Assembly (NCBI RefSeq): GCF_001424835.1
Contig: NZ_LMCQ01000012.1
Location: 249,755 to 313,754 of the forward strand
DNA length: 64,000 bases
Source: Variovorax sp. Root318D1
GTDB taxonomy: Bacteria > Pseudomonadota > Gammaproteobacteria > Burkholderiales > Burkholderiaceae_C
Direction of reading: 5' to 3'
The position numbers were made by a program, and so were the translations under genes. The notes beneath the pieces were generated by a model. The model made no database searches. It was not told where the DNA came from and saw nothing but the letters and a program-made list of their open reading frames with translations. This document shows positions 18,341 to 27,979 of the stretch, one piece after another. Each line of letters starts with the position of its first letter. Positions within the stretch are counted from its first letter, which is position 1.

Positions 18341-19131
18341 TCGAAACCGCTGGAAGCCACAACGCCGATGGCACGCCGGGCAGCCGCCTGGTGGTGCGCG
18401 GCCTGCAAAAAAGCTACGGCAGCCGCAAGGTCGTCAAGGATGTCTCGCTCGACGTTCAAAAGGGCGAAGTCGTGGGGCTTCTGGGCCCCAACGGCGCCGG
18501 CAAGACCACTTCGTTCTACATGATCGTGGGCCTGGTGCGGGCCGACGCCGGCGACATCACCATCGACGGCGAACCCATTGCGCACATGCCGATCCACCGG
18601 CGCGCCCGCATGGGCCTGAGCTACCTGCCGCAGGAAGCCTCGATCTTTCGCAAGCTCACGGTCGAAGAAAACGTGCGTGCCGTGCTCGAGCTCCAGCGCG
18701 AGCCCGATGCCAACGGCAAGCCCGCGCCCCTGTCGAAGCAGCGCACCGAAGAGCGGCTCTCGGGGCTGCTGGCCGACTTGCGCGTGGACCATCTGCGCGA
18801 TTCCCCCGCGCTCGCGCTCTCGGGCGGCGAACGGCGTCGGGTCGAAATTGCCCGCGCGCTGGCCACGCAGCCGCGCTTCATCCTGCTGGACGAGCCCTTT
18901 GCCGGCATCGACCCCATCGCAGTGATCGAAATCCAGCGAATCATCAGCTTCCTGAAGGAGCGCGGCATCGGCGTGCTCATCACTGACCACAACGTGCGTG
19001 AAACGCTGGGCATCTGCGATCACGCGTTCATCATCAGCGACGGGCACGTGCTGGCACAAGGCACGCCCTCGGAGATCGTCGACAACGCCGAAGTACGCAG
19101 GGTGTACCTTGGCGAGCACTTCCGGATGTAA
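18337..19131 (+). CDS. lptB: LPS export ABC transporter ATPase LptB
   Basis: ATPase that powers LPS extraction from the inner membrane with LptF/LptG. 264 residues; Walker [10 protein letters not shown], signature LSGGERRR, Walker [13 protein letters not shown], and switch His in [10 protein letters not shown]. It starts with GTG at 18337, overlapping the lptA stop by four bases, so translation is coupled. rpoN follows after 17 bases. LptB is normally about 240 residues; the extra 20 are an N-terminal tail ahead of [11 protein letters not shown]. Confidence 0.97.
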   Translation: MIETAGSHNADGTPGSRLVVRGLQKSYGSRKVVKDVSLDVQKGEVVGLLGPNGAGKTTSFYMIVGLVRADAGDITIDGEPIAHMPIHRRARMGLSYLPQEASIFRKLTVEENVRAVLELQREPDANGKPAPLSKQRTEERLSGLLADLRVDHLRDSPALALSGGERRRVEIARALATQPRFILLDEPFAGIDPIAVIEIQRIISFLKERGIGVLITDHNVRETLGICDHAFIISDGHVLAQGTPSEIVDNAEVRRVYLGEHFRM

Positions 19132-19148
19132 GGGAGGAGCCGGTCTCC

Positions 19149-20741
19149 ATGAAGCAAGGGCTGTCCCTTCGCGTCTCGCAGCATCTGGCGCTCACGCCCC
19201 AGCTGCAGCAGTCGATCCGGCTGCTGCAGCTCTCCACGCTCGAACTGAGCCAGGAGGTCGAGCAGATGCTCGACGAGAACCCGTTCCTCGAACGCACCGC
19301 GGAAGAAGCGGCGCGCGAGGAATTCGGACTCGATGCCATCGACACCCCAGTGCCTCGCGATGATGCGGGCGAGGCCGGCGAGAGCGACTTCGCCTCGGCA
19401 CCAACCAGCAGCGCGGCCACGACCTCCAGCGAAACCACCGCGGCGACCGAGACCGACGTTCCCGCCGCCGACGCAACAGAGCGCGAGCCCGACTGGGAAG
19501 GCGACGGCACCGTCGACATGGCGCCGGACGACAGCGAGTGGGGCAGCGACGCCCCCGCCCGCCAGAACAACCTGGGCGACGACGAACGCGCCGACGCCAC
19601 CGAACTTGCGCGCAGCCAGGAGTCGCTGCAGTCCTTCCTGCACCGGCAGGCGCTCAGCCTGCGGCTCAACGAGAACGACTGCGCCGCGCTGCGCTTCCTG
19701 ATCGAATCGCTCAACGACGACGGCTACCTCGAAGATTCGCTGCCGGCGCTGGCCTCGGGCCTCGCGGGCGACGACAACGACCAGTTCGACGAGCTGGTGC
19801 ATCACTTCCAGGTGGCGCTCGGCCTGCTGCAGAGCCTGGAGCCGGCCGGTGTCGGCGCGCGCGACCTGGGCGAATGCCTAGGCATCCAGCTGCGCGCGCT
19901 CGCCAGCGAAGACGAAACCGAAGAACACGCGCTGGTCCGCAAGACCGCCATCGCCATCTGCAAGCAGCCGATGGAGCTGCTTGCGCGGCGCGACTTCAAG
20001 CGCCTGGCCACGCTCACCCGCACCAACGAAGAGCTGGTGCGCTCGGCGCTGCAGATCATCTCGCGCCTGGAGCCCAAGCCGGGCCGCCGTTTTGTCGACG
20101 TCGAGCGCAACATCGTGGTCCCCGACGTGATCGTCACCAAGATCGGCCGCGGCACCAACGTCAAGTTCCGCGTCATGCTCAACCCCGAGGTGATGCCGCG
20201 CCTGCGCGTGCACGACATCTACGCCGGCGCGCTCAAGTCGCACAAGGGCGAGGGCAGCCAGGCCCTGTCGCAGCGGCTGCAGGAGGCGCGCTGGTTCATC
20301 AAGAACATCCAGCAGCGCTTCGACACCATCCTGCGCGTCTCCAACGCCATCGTCGAGCGGCAGAAGAGCTACTTCGTGCACGGCGAGCTCGCCATGCGTC
20401 CGCTGGTGCTGCGCGAGATCGCCGACGAGCTCGGCCTGCACGAATCGACCATCTCGCGCGTGACCACGGCCAAGTACATGGCCACGCCCTTCGGTACGGT
20501 CGAGCTCAAGTACTTCTTCGGCTCGGCGCTCGGCACCGAGACCGGCGGCAATGCCTCGAGCACCGCGGTGCGCGCGCTGATCAAGCAGTTCGTGAGTTCC
20601 GAGAGCATCAAGAAGCCGCTGTCCGACAGCCAGATTTCCGAGATGCTCAAGGAGCAGGGCATCGAATGCGCGCGGCGCACCGTGGCCAAGTACCGCGAGG
20701 CGCTGCGCATCGCGCCCGCCAATCTTCGCAAGGCGCTGTAG
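19149..20741 (+). CDS. rpoN: RNA polymerase sigma-54 factor
   Basis: Sigma factor for -24/-12 promoters, which need AAA+ activators. 530 residues. Region I (1-50) has the Gln/Leu-rich LALTPQLQQSIRLLQLSTLEL. An acidic linker (about 60-140) is long and Asp/Glu/Ala/Thr-rich. The core-binding domain follows. The HTH is near 410-440, and the invariant RpoN box near 510-520 reads ARRTVAKYRE. It sits behind lptB as in many proteobacteria, but the usual hpf gene for the ribosome hibernation factor is not next; a phospholipase-D gene is. Confidence 0.98.
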   Translation: MKQGLSLRVSQHLALTPQLQQSIRLLQLSTLELSQEVEQMLDENPFLERTAEEAAREEFGLDAIDTPVPRDDAGEAGESDFASAPTSSAATTSSETTAATETDVPAADATEREPDWEGDGTVDMAPDDSEWGSDAPARQNNLGDDERADATELARSQESLQSFLHRQALSLRLNENDCAALRFLIESLNDDGYLEDSLPALASGLAGDDNDQFDELVHHFQVALGLLQSLEPAGVGARDLGECLGIQLRALASEDETEEHALVRKTAIAICKQPMELLARRDFKRLATLTRTNEELVRSALQIISRLEPKPGRRFVDVERNIVVPDVIVTKIGRGTNVKFRVMLNPEVMPRLRVHDIYAGALKSHKGEGSQALSQRLQEARWFIKNIQQRFDTILRVSNAIVERQKSYFVHGELAMRPLVLREIADELGLHESTISRVTTAKYMATPFGTVELKYFFGSALGTETGGNASSTAVRALIKQFVSSESIKKPLSDSQISEMLKEQGIECARRTVAKYREALRIAPANLRKAL

Positions 20742-20751
20742 AAAGCCATCG

Positions 20752-22356
20752 ATGATGGCCCGCCGCCTGTTGTCGCGCTGTGGGCACTGGGTCTTTGCCA
20801 TGGCGGCGGTGCTGCTCTTTGCCGGCTGCGCCACTTTGCCCGACGAAGCGCCGCGCCCGCCCACCCGGGCCATGGCCGTTTCGGCAGATACCGCGCTCGG
20901 CAAGATCGCGCTGGCGGCGCAGCCAGATCCCGACCTCAGCGGCTTTCGCTTGATGCCGGGCGGCGACTTCGCCTTCGACACGCGCATCCAGCTCGCGCGC
21001 CGCGCCCAGCGCACGCTCGACGTGCAGTACTACCAGATCGAAAACGACGAGACCGGTCGCTACCTGCTGCGCACCCTGCGCGACGCCGCCGCTCGCGGCG
21101 TGCGCGTGCGGCTCCTGATGGACGACCTCTACACCTCGGGCGAGGACGAACTGCTGCTCGGCCTGGCCGCCACGCCGAACGTCGAGCTGCGCCTCTTCAA
21201 TCCGTTTCCGGCCGGGCGAGGCAGCCTGCTCAAGCGCTTCGCGGCCTCGCTCTTCGACTTCAGCCGCGTCAACAGGCGCATGCACAACAAGCTCTTCATC
21301 GCCGACGGCGCCATGGCGGTGGCAGGCGGCCGCAACATCGGCAACCAGTACTTCAGGCGCACGGCGGGCGAGAATTTTCTCGACTTGGACACCTTCGTGA
21401 CCGGCGCGCTGATGCCGCGCCTCGGCACCCTGTTCGACCAGTACTGGAACAGCGTGTACGTGCGGCCGATCCAGTCGGTGGTGGCCACGGGCCTTTCGCG
21501 CGACGAACTGCAAAAGCGCTTCGAAGCCGCCACCAGTCCCGACACCACGCCGCCGCCGCCGCGGCCCGCCCCCAACGACCTGCTCGGCTACGGCCCGATG
21601 GCCGAGGACCTTGCCAGCGGCAAGCTCGGCCTGATCTGGGCTCTGGCCGAGGCCTACGCCGATTCGCCCGACCGCGTGATCGGCAAGACCGCGTCGTACG
21701 GCGGCGTGCCGCTGCTGGACGTCGACAGCGTGCGCTACAACGTGGTCGAGCAGATGCGCCGCGCGCGCTCCGAGGTGACCATCGTCTCGCCCTACCTGAT
21801 TCCGGGCGAGGCCGGCCTGGAGGTGATGCGCGAGATCCGCCGGCGCAACGTGAAGATCAGCGTGGTCACCAATTCGCTCGCGGCCACCGACGAACCGCTG
21901 GTGCACACCGCGTACCGCCGCTACCGCCCCGACATGCTGAAGCTGGGCGCCGACCTGTACGAGCTCAGCACCACGCGGACCCGGCGCAGCGTGCGGCTCG
22001 GCCTCTTCGGCACTTCGGTCGGCCGGCTGCATGCCAAGTCGGCCGTGATCGACCGGAGCATTCTCTTCGTCGGCTCGATGAATTTCGATCCGCGCTCCGA
22101 AACGCACAACACCGAGATCGGCCTTTTCATCCGCAGCCCCGAAATGGCGCAGCAGGCGCTCAAGCTCATCGACGTGCTCAAGCAGCAGGGCGCCTACCGC
22201 TTGCGCTTTGCCGAAGGCGGCAACGCATCGCGCATCGAGTGGATCAGCGAAGAGGCTGGCAAGACCACCGTGCTGAACGAGGAGCCCGACTCCGATTTCT
22301 GGGGCCGCGCCATGCTCGAGTTGCTGGCGCCGCTCACGCCCGAGAGCCTGCTGTAG
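20752..22356 (+). CDS. Phospholipase D family lipoprotein (cardiolipin synthase-like)
   Basis: 534 residues. A lipoprotein signal (lipobox LFAGC near residues 21-25) implies attachment to the envelope. Two phospholipase-D catalytic HKD motifs are intact: HNKLFIADGAMAVAGGRNIG near 180, and HAKSAVIDRSILFVGSMNF near 427. The layout matches ClsC/YmdC-like cardiolipin synthases that join phospholipids. ATGs at 20752 and 20755 are both possible starts. It begins 10 bases after rpoN and may be read through from that operon. It ends tail-to-tail with a YceI gene. Confidence 0.88.
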   Translation: MMARRLLSRCGHWVFAMAAVLLFAGCATLPDEAPRPPTRAMAVSADTALGKIALAAQPDPDLSGFRLMPGGDFAFDTRIQLARRAQRTLDVQYYQIENDETGRYLLRTLRDAAARGVRVRLLMDDLYTSGEDELLLGLAATPNVELRLFNPFPAGRGSLLKRFAASLFDFSRVNRRMHNKLFIADGAMAVAGGRNIGNQYFRRTAGENFLDLDTFVTGALMPRLGTLFDQYWNSVYVRPIQSVVATGLSRDELQKRFEAATSPDTTPPPPRPAPNDLLGYGPMAEDLASGKLGLIWALAEAYADSPDRVIGKTASYGGVPLLDVDSVRYNVVEQMRRARSEVTIVSPYLIPGEAGLEVMREIRRRNVKISVVTNSLAATDEPLVHTAYRRYRPDMLKLGADLYELSTTRTRRSVRLGLFGTSVGRLHAKSAVIDRSILFVGSMNFDPRSETHNTEIGLFIRSPEMAQQALKLIDVLKQQGAYRLRFAEGGNASRIEWISEEAGKTTVLNEEPDSDFWGRAMLELLAPLTPESLL

Positions 22357-22374
22357 GCCTGCCGTTGATGTTCG

Positions 22375-23010
22375 TTATTGCTGCACGTTCACCGCTTCGA
22401 CCTGCACCAGCAGCTTCACCTTGTCCTCGAAGCCGAAATTCAGGCCCCAGGAAATGCCCCAATCGCTGCGCTGCACCGTCGTCTCGAAGTCGCCGCCGCA
22501 GACTTGGCGGTTGATGAGCGGGTTCAGATAGCAGTTGAAGCGCACGGCCTTGAGCGTGACCGGCTTGGTCTGGCCCATCAGCGTGAGCGTGCCCGGGACG
22601 TCGACCACCTTGTCGCCGTTGAATTCGATGCGGTCCGCCACGAAGCGGCCGGTCGGAAACTCCGCCACGTTGAAGAAGTCCTTGCTTTGCACGTGGCGGT
22701 TGAGCAGGTCGACGCCGGTGTTGATGGAGCTGATGTCCATCGTGATGTCGACCTTGCCGCTGCGGCCGGAGCCGTCGATCTGCACCGAGCCGTCCTTGGT
22801 GCTGAATCGGCCGCGATTGGTGGTGGTGCCGTAGTGCCCCATCTCGTACATCACGAAGGTGTGGGTCGGGTCGATCACGTAGCTGGCATTCTTTGCAGGG
22901 CCGCCCGCGGGCTTGGCGGCCACGGGCGGTGCCGTGTAGTCCTGCGCCATGGCAGGGGTGGCAAGGGCCGCCGCGGCGGACAGCGCGGCGGCGAGAAAAA
23001 GCTTCTTCAT
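22375..23010 (-). CDS. YceI-family periplasmic protein
   Basis: 211 residues with a signal peptide (1-22, ending AMAQ). The lipocalin-like YceI barrel covers about 42-211: YVIDPTHTFVMYEMGHYG, NTGVDLLNRHVQSKDFFNVAEFP, and QRSDWGISWGLNFGFEDKVKLLVQVEA. Family members bind isoprenoid quinones or fatty-acid amides. The insertion with two Cys (NCYLNPLINRQVCGGD, about 162-177) could form a disulfide. It is third in an operon with another YceI and a cytochrome b561. Confidence 0.93.
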   Translation of the reverse strand: MKKLFLAAALSAAAALATPAMAQDYTAPPVAAKPAGGPAKNASYVIDPTHTFVMYEMGHYGTTTNRGRFSTKDGSVQIDGSGRSGKVDITMDISSINTGVDLLNRHVQSKDFFNVAEFPTGRFVADRIEFNGDKVVDVPGTLTLMGQTKPVTLKAVRFNCYLNPLINRQVCGGDFETTVQRSDWGISWGLNFGFEDKVKLLVQVEAVNVQQ

Positions 23011-23068
23011 GGCAATGAGCCTGCTGGGCGTGAAAACGAAATCAGTTGAGAGGACAAAAAAAGGGGGC

Positions 23069-23647
23069 TCAAAGCGGACCGAGGCCCGCGAGCGTGAACT
23101 TGAAGCGAACCTGCACGTCGTTGCCGATCACCGAGGTGTCGGTCCATTCGCCGTCGCCCACCTTGTAGTCGAGCCGCTGGATCGTAAAGCTTCCGGTAGC
23201 CACCGCGTAGCCGCCAGCCGGCGCGATGGTGACCGGCACCGTGACCTGCCGCGCAATGTTCTTGATGGTGAGCTTGCCCGCCATCTCGAACCGGCCTTCG
23301 CCCAGCGCCTTGATGGCGCTCGACTGGAAGCTGGCCTGCGGAAAACGCACGGTATCGAACCACGGGCCCTTGGGCAGCTCGGCGTCGCTCATCGGCACGC
23401 CGAGCGATGCGCTCGCGGTGTCGATCTGCAGCGCGACGGTGCCGCCTTCGGGCTTTCTCGGGTCGAAAGCCACTTGCGCGTCGAACTTCTTGAAGGTGCC
23501 TTCCACCGGCACGCCCATCTGCTTGCTGACGAAGGCGATCTGGCTCTTGTCGGCCACGAGCCGGGTCGCGGTTGGAGGCTCGGCACCCGCGGGGGCCGCG
23601 GCGGCAAAAGCCGCGGCTGCAAGGAACAGGCAAAAGACGCGCTTCAT
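23069..23647 (-). CDS. YceI-family periplasmic protein
   Basis: 192 residues with a signal peptide (1-22, ending AGAE), then the YceI barrel: LVADKSQIAFVSKQMGVPVEGTFKKFDAQV, the middle block PWFDTVRFPQASFQSSAIKALGEGRFEMAGKLTIKNI, and the terminal VQVRFKFTLAG. It differs clearly from the neighbouring YceI (no Cys insertion) and is not a recent duplicate. The cytochrome b561 gene ends 11 bases upstream, which fits the common pairing of YceI with b561 membrane cytochromes. Confidence 0.93.
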   Translation of the reverse strand: MKRVFCLFLAAAAFAAAAPAGAEPPTATRLVADKSQIAFVSKQMGVPVEGTFKKFDAQVAFDPRKPEGGTVALQIDTASASLGVPMSDAELPKGPWFDTVRFPQASFQSSAIKALGEGRFEMAGKLTIKNIARQVTVPVTIAPAGGYAVATGSFTIQRLDYKVGDGEWTDTSVIGNDVQVRFKFTLAGLGPL

Positions 23648-23658
23648 CGGGTGGATTC

Positions 23659-24267
23659 CTAGCGTGGCGCGGGCCACATGCGTTTCAAGATGCCGTCGCG
23701 GTCGATCCAGTGGTGCTTGAGCACCGCCGCCACGTGCAGCAGCGCCACCGCGGCCAGCGTGAACGCGCTGCCCTTGTGCAGCGGTTTCAGCACGGCCTCG
23801 GCCAGCTCCTTGTCGACCGGCATGAGGTCCGGCAGCGGCAGCACGCCGAACCATACGACCGGAAACCCGAGCGCCGAACTGTAGGCCCAACCGAACAGCG
23901 GCACCGCGAGGAACAGCAGGTACATCAGCGCGTGGCTCGCCCGGTAGCCGGTGCGCTGCCAGCGCGGCATGGCGGCCGCCGCATGCGACGGCAGCGGCGG
24001 CGGCGGATGGCGCAGCCGCCACAAAAGCCGCAGAGCCGATAGCAGCAGGATCGTCACCCCGGCCCATTTGTGCCAGTTGTAGAGCTTGATGCGCGCCGGC
24101 GAAAGCGGCAGGCCGGTCATGTAGAGCCCGACACCCAGCGAACCGACGATCATGGCCGCGAGCAGCCAATGCAGCGCCATGGCCACCGAGCCATAGCGCA
24201 GGTCGCGCAGATCGGCGGGCGTTTCGGCAAGGGCGGTGGCGGAAGATGGCGGTGTGTCGGCAGGCAT
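23659..24267 (-). CDS. Cytochrome b561-type membrane protein
   Basis: 202 residues with four membrane spans (about 28-50, 68-85, 108-130 and 165-185). The haem-ligand His residues of the YodB/CybB group are visible: ALHWLLA in span 1, NWHKWAG before span 2, SHALMYLLF in span 3 and LLHVAAVLKHH in span 4. It probably passes electrons between quinol and a periplasmic partner, and the two YceI genes behind it are likely partners. First gene of the operon; the hybrid kinase gene lies 90 bases upstream on the same strand. Confidence 0.93.
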   Translation of the reverse strand: MPADTPPSSATALAETPADLRDLRYGSVAMALHWLLAAMIVGSLGVGLYMTGLPLSPARIKLYNWHKWAGVTILLLSALRLLWRLRHPPPPLPSHAAAAMPRWQRTGYRASHALMYLLFLAVPLFGWAYSSALGFPVVWFGVLPLPDLMPVDKELAEAVLKPLHKGSAFTLAAVALLHVAAVLKHHWIDRDGILKRMWPAPR

Positions 24268-24357
24268 CGGAAGCAGGACCAGCGGCCTGTGCGCGGAGCA
24301 TATATCGGAAGCGGTGAAGGCACCGCACGAGCCGTGCCAGGCGCATGGCCGGCGGGA

Positions 24358-26148
24358 TCAGCGCCCCGATGACGCCTGCTGCGCCCGCAGCAGCACGGCA
24401 TGCAACTCGGCCGGCTGCACCGGCTTGCGCAGTGCGTGCCAGCCGCGCTCCGCGGCCAGCCTATGGGTGGCTTCGCCAATGTCGGCCGAGACCAGCGCAA
24501 TGGTGAGCGACGGTTTCTGCCGCTGCAGCCGTTCCGCCAGCGCGATGCCGTCGAGCCCACCCGGCAGCCGGATGTCGCACAGCGCCGCGTCCAGCGCTTG
24601 CAGGTCGGCCAGCGCCAGCGCCTCGGCCGCGCTGCCGTAGACGCGCGGCGCCAGCTGCCATTGCGTCAGCAGCGCAGTGAGGCTGTCGGCCACCACAGCG
24701 TTGTCTTCCACCACCAGCACGGCAAGGCCCGGATGCAATGCGCGCGCCTCCGCGTCGGAGGGCGGTTGCGGCAGGGGCGCAGGCACCGGCGCATCGGCAG
24801 GCGCCGCAGGCAGCTCGAAGCCGAACACCGAGCCACGCCCCGGCGCCGAACGCAGCGACACCTCGATGCCGAGCTGTCCGGCCAGCCGTCGCACGATCGC
24901 CAGGCCCAGCCCGTGGCCGCGCTGCAGGTTGCGCTCGACATTGCCGACCTGCTCGAAGTCGCCGAAAACCCGCTGCTGCGCATCCGCCGCAATGCCGATG
25001 CCGTTGTCGCGCACCTCGATGCGCCAGGCGCGCCCGGTGTCGCGTCGGCGTGCCCGCACCGCCAGCAGCACCCGGCCTCGCGGCGTGAACTTGACGGCGT
25101 TGTCGACCAGGTTGGCCAGTACGCGGCGCAGCGACACGGCATCGGCCCAGGCCACCGCGTCGGCGGGGCAGCGCAATCTGACGCGGCCGTGGCCGAACTG
25201 GCGCGCCAGCTCGCGCAGCAGCGGCGCCAGCGATACCGCCACCGGCTGCAACGGATCGGCCGCGGCTTCGATGCGGCCGATTTCGAGCAGCTGGTTGGTC
25301 AAGCCTTCGAGCGCCTGCTGCGCCCGCGCGAGCGACGCCACTGTGTGCTGCACCAGCGGCGCGTCAGCGCCGTTGTTGAGCTGCTGGCGCAGCACCTCGG
25401 CCTGCAGGCCGATGGCCATTACCGGCTGGCGCAGGTCGTGGTTGGCGGCCGAGAAGAAGCGCAGCCGCTCGGCCTGAGCCCGCTCGGAGGCGCGCAGGCC
25501 GGCCAGCGCCTGCTCGCGCAAGCCGCGCTCGTTGAGGCGCAGGCCGATGTTTTCCTCGAGCTGGCGCGAGCGTTCGGCCACCAGCTTCCACATCATCGCG
25601 ATGAGGCCGATGCCGATGACCGACACGGCCATCATGGTCGGTGCCCCGAGCCACAGCCCGGTGACGATCACGGGCGCCAGCAGCAGCGTGATCGCCAGCT
25701 GCGTGGCCGGCGTGTAGAACGAGACCGAGAACGCCGACGAGAGCGTCATTCCCATCAGCATGAGCGCGAGCAGCAACTGCTGGTCCGCATGGCCGGTGTT
25801 GAACAGCAGCACGCCGGCCAGGCCGTGCGCAAGTTCCCAGATACCGGTGCGGATGGTGTGCAGGCGCTGAGCCTCGCGCAAATTCTCGGGCGTGAACGGG
25901 TCGGGCAGGCGCTGGGGAAAGAAGCCACGCATGACCGTCACGAGCGTGATCAGCGAGATCCACACCAGCGCATGAGCGAGCGAGTATTGCCAGGCGAAGA
26001 GTGCCGCCACGCCGCAGTTCAGCAGGTATTGCACCAGCAGCACCGGGCCGATGGGGCGGACCGAGAGCCGCAGCACCTCGCACTCGATCGCAAAGCGGTC
26101 GTTTCCGGCAACAACCGGAGCAACCATGGGCGCGGTGGTGGAATTCAT
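24358..26148 (-). CDS. Hybrid sensor histidine kinase/response regulator
   Basis: 596 residues. The N-terminal membrane sensor has about six spans (residues 35-190) and no periplasmic sensor domain of size. A coiled linker follows. The HisKA box has phosphoacceptor His237 (FFSAANHDLRQPVMAIGLQ). The ATPase domain has N-box LANLVDNAVKFTPRG, G1 DNGIGI, F-box FGDFEQVG and G2 GHGLGLAIVRRLA. A C-terminal receiver (about 475-590) has the acidic pair VVEDN, phospho-Asp in CDIRLPGG, and Lys in LRKPVQP. No HPt domain is fused. The ANHDLRQP form is typical of orphan hybrids. No partner regulator is adjacent; signal unknown. Confidence 0.93.
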   Translation of the reverse strand: MNSTTAPMVAPVVAGNDRFAIECEVLRLSVRPIGPVLLVQYLLNCGVAALFAWQYSLAHALVWISLITLVTVMRGFFPQRLPDPFTPENLREAQRLHTIRTGIWELAHGLAGVLLFNTGHADQQLLLALMLMGMTLSSAFSVSFYTPATQLAITLLLAPVIVTGLWLGAPTMMAVSVIGIGLIAMMWKLVAERSRQLEENIGLRLNERGLREQALAGLRASERAQAERLRFFSAANHDLRQPVMAIGLQAEVLRQQLNNGADAPLVQHTVASLARAQQALEGLTNQLLEIGRIEAAADPLQPVAVSLAPLLRELARQFGHGRVRLRCPADAVAWADAVSLRRVLANLVDNAVKFTPRGRVLLAVRARRRDTGRAWRIEVRDNGIGIAADAQQRVFGDFEQVGNVERNLQRGHGLGLAIVRRLAGQLGIEVSLRSAPGRGSVFGFELPAAPADAPVPAPLPQPPSDAEARALHPGLAVLVVEDNAVVADSLTALLTQWQLAPRVYGSAAEALALADLQALDAALCDIRLPGGLDGIALAERLQRQKPSLTIALVSADIGEATHRLAAERGWHALRKPVQPAELHAVLLRAQQASSGR

Positions 26149-26190
26149 CGGCCGAGCCACTATATAGAGAAGCGGCCCGGCGCGGCGACA

Positions 26191-27480
26191 ATGGCGGTTC
26201 CCCAGCCGGCCGATGATGATGGCAAAACCCCTGTGAACGATCTCTCTCTCTTTTTGCCTTGCGCCGCCGGCGTCGAGGAATTCCTGGCGCAGGAAGTCCA
26301 TGCGCTCACGGGCCGCGTCGGGCAAGACCTGCTCACGCTGCGCGGCGGCGTGCGGGTGCGCGCCGAATGGCGCGACGCGCTCAAGCTCAACCTGCACAGC
26401 CGGCTCGCCCAGCGCGTGCTGGTCGAACTGGCCCATGCGCCCTACCGCAGCGAGAACGACCTGTACGCCATCGCGAGCGGCGTGGCCTGGGAGATCTGGT
26501 TTACGCCCAAGCAGACCTTCAAGATCGAGACCACGGCGCAGCACAGCCCGCTGCAGAGCCTGAACTTCGCCACGCTGCGCATCAAGGATGCGATTGCCGA
26601 CCGCTTTCGCGCCAAGGCCAACGGCGTGCGCCCCAGCATCGAGACGCAGTGGCCCGACTGCCGCGTGTTCGCCCACCTGACCACCGAGCACTGCACGCTC
26701 TACATCGACACCTCCGGCGAGCCGCTCTTCAAGCGCGGCTGGCGGCAGGACAAGGGCGATGCGCCGCTGAAGGAAACGCTGGCCGCCGCCATGCTGGCCG
26801 CCAGCGGCTGGTGGAATCCCGAAACCGGCCAGGTGGCCGCCGAGCCGCTGTACGACCCCTGCTGCGGCAGCGGGACCATCGCCATCGAGGCGGCGCAGAT
26901 TGCGCGCGGCATCCCGGCCGGGTCGCTGCGGCGCTTCGGCTTCGAGAAGCTGCTGCCGTTCCAGGCGCACGTGTGGGATGCGATCAAGAAGGGGGCCGAA
27001 TCATCGGCCGCCGCGCGGGAGGTCGCGATCTTCGGCTCCGACGTCTCGCACCGCATGGTCGACTTTGCCGAGCGCAACGCGGAGCGTGCCGGCGTGGCCG
27101 ACGCGATCGAGTTCCGCGGCGGCGACGCGCTGCAGCGCATGCCCCCGGCGGAGGGCGGCGTGATCATGCTCAACCCGCCTTATGGCGAGCGGATCGAGGT
27201 CGGTGGCGTGGCGCGCTTCGGCGCCCGCGAGGCCGCGCAGACGCCCGGCCGTGCCGAGGGCGGCGGCGAAGTGGACGAGGGCGGCGAGTTCTTTCCGCAA
27301 CTCGCCACGCACTGGAAGAAGAACTACCCCGGCTGGACCGCCTGGGTGCTCACGCCCGACCTGAAACTGCCCAAGCGCATGCGGCTCAAGGAGTCGCGCC
27401 GGGTGCCGATGTGGAACGGGCCCATCGAATGCCGCCTGTTCCGCTTCGACATGGTGGCCGGCTCGGCCAGAAGCAAGTAG
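26191..27480 (+). CDS. THUMP-domain rRNA N2-guanine methyltransferase (RlmL-like)
   Basis: 429 residues as called. An N-terminal ferredoxin-like/THUMP region (about 15-175, LSLFLPCAAGVEEFLAQEV) is followed by a class I methyltransferase with motif I DPCCGSGTIAIEAAQ near 230 and motif IV LNPPYGER near 328. It corresponds to the N-terminal enzyme of RlmKL, which makes m2G2445 in 23S rRNA; the RlmK half is absent. The ATG at 26191 overlaps a -10-like GACAAT (26187-26192), and a GTG at 26233 begins just before the conserved LSLFLPCAAG. Either start is possible. Confidence 0.88.
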   Translation: MAVPQPADDDGKTPVNDLSLFLPCAAGVEEFLAQEVHALTGRVGQDLLTLRGGVRVRAEWRDALKLNLHSRLAQRVLVELAHAPYRSENDLYAIASGVAWEIWFTPKQTFKIETTAQHSPLQSLNFATLRIKDAIADRFRAKANGVRPSIETQWPDCRVFAHLTTEHCTLYIDTSGEPLFKRGWRQDKGDAPLKETLAAAMLAASGWWNPETGQVAAEPLYDPCCGSGTIAIEAAQIARGIPAGSLRRFGFEKLLPFQAHVWDAIKKGAESSAAAREVAIFGSDVSHRMVDFAERNAERAGVADAIEFRGGDALQRMPPAEGGVIMLNPPYGERIEVGGVARFGAREAAQTPGRAEGGGEVDEGGEFFPQLATHWKKNYPGWTAWVLTPDLKLPKRMRLKESRRVPMWNGPIECRLFRFDMVAGSARSK

Positions 27481-27499
27481 ACGGGGATTCGGCGCGGAG

Positions 27500-27925
27500 C
27501 TACTTCACGCCCACGCCGCAGGCCGCGTTCACCGTCCGGGCCGCCAAGTCGCCGGGCAGGCCGTCGAATTTCATCGGACGGACATCGCTCTCCTCGAACT
27601 CCCGCACCGCCAGCGGCGGCCCGACGAAGTTCGGCTGCCCGAAATAGGTGGCGCTCACGTAGCGCGCCTTGCGGGCGTCGCAATCCACGCTCGCCTTTGC
27701 CGCGACGGACCGGAACTTGAGGCCGTCTTGGCCGGTGCGGGGCTCGGCCAGGCTGATCCGCACCGCCACGAGCCGCTTGCTTCCGTCCACCACCACGCTG
27801 GTGGGGTCGACCTGCACGTAGCTGTTGGCCGCCTCCCCGGCCGAACCGGTCAGGGTGAGCCACTCCGCATGGGCCAGCGGGTCTGCCAGAAGGGCGAGCA
27901 GCAGCAGGAAAGGGCGTTTCATCAT
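27500..27925 (-). CDS. Small exported protein, surface-adhesin E-like
   Basis: 141 residues with a signal peptide (about 1-20, ending AHAEW). The mature part has the pattern of a small beta-rich family that I associate with the surface-adhesin protein E domain: YVQVDPTSVVVDGSKRLVAVRIS, SVDCDARKARYVSATYFGQP and a terminal NAACGV. Two Cys residues probably form a disulfide. Met codons at 27925 and 27922 are equivalent. It is divergent from the PIN gene and tail-to-tail with the methyltransferase. Function unproven. Confidence 0.75.
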   Translation of the reverse strand: MMKRPFLLLLALLADPLAHAEWLTLTGSAGEAANSYVQVDPTSVVVDGSKRLVAVRISLAEPRTGQDGLKFRSVAAKASVDCDARKARYVSATYFGQPNFVGPPLAVREFEESDVRPMKFDGLPGDLAARTVNAACGVGVK

Positions 27926-27979
27926 TCGGAGTTTCGAAGGGCGCCGCGCACGGCCCGGGCCGCAAATTGTGAATGGACG

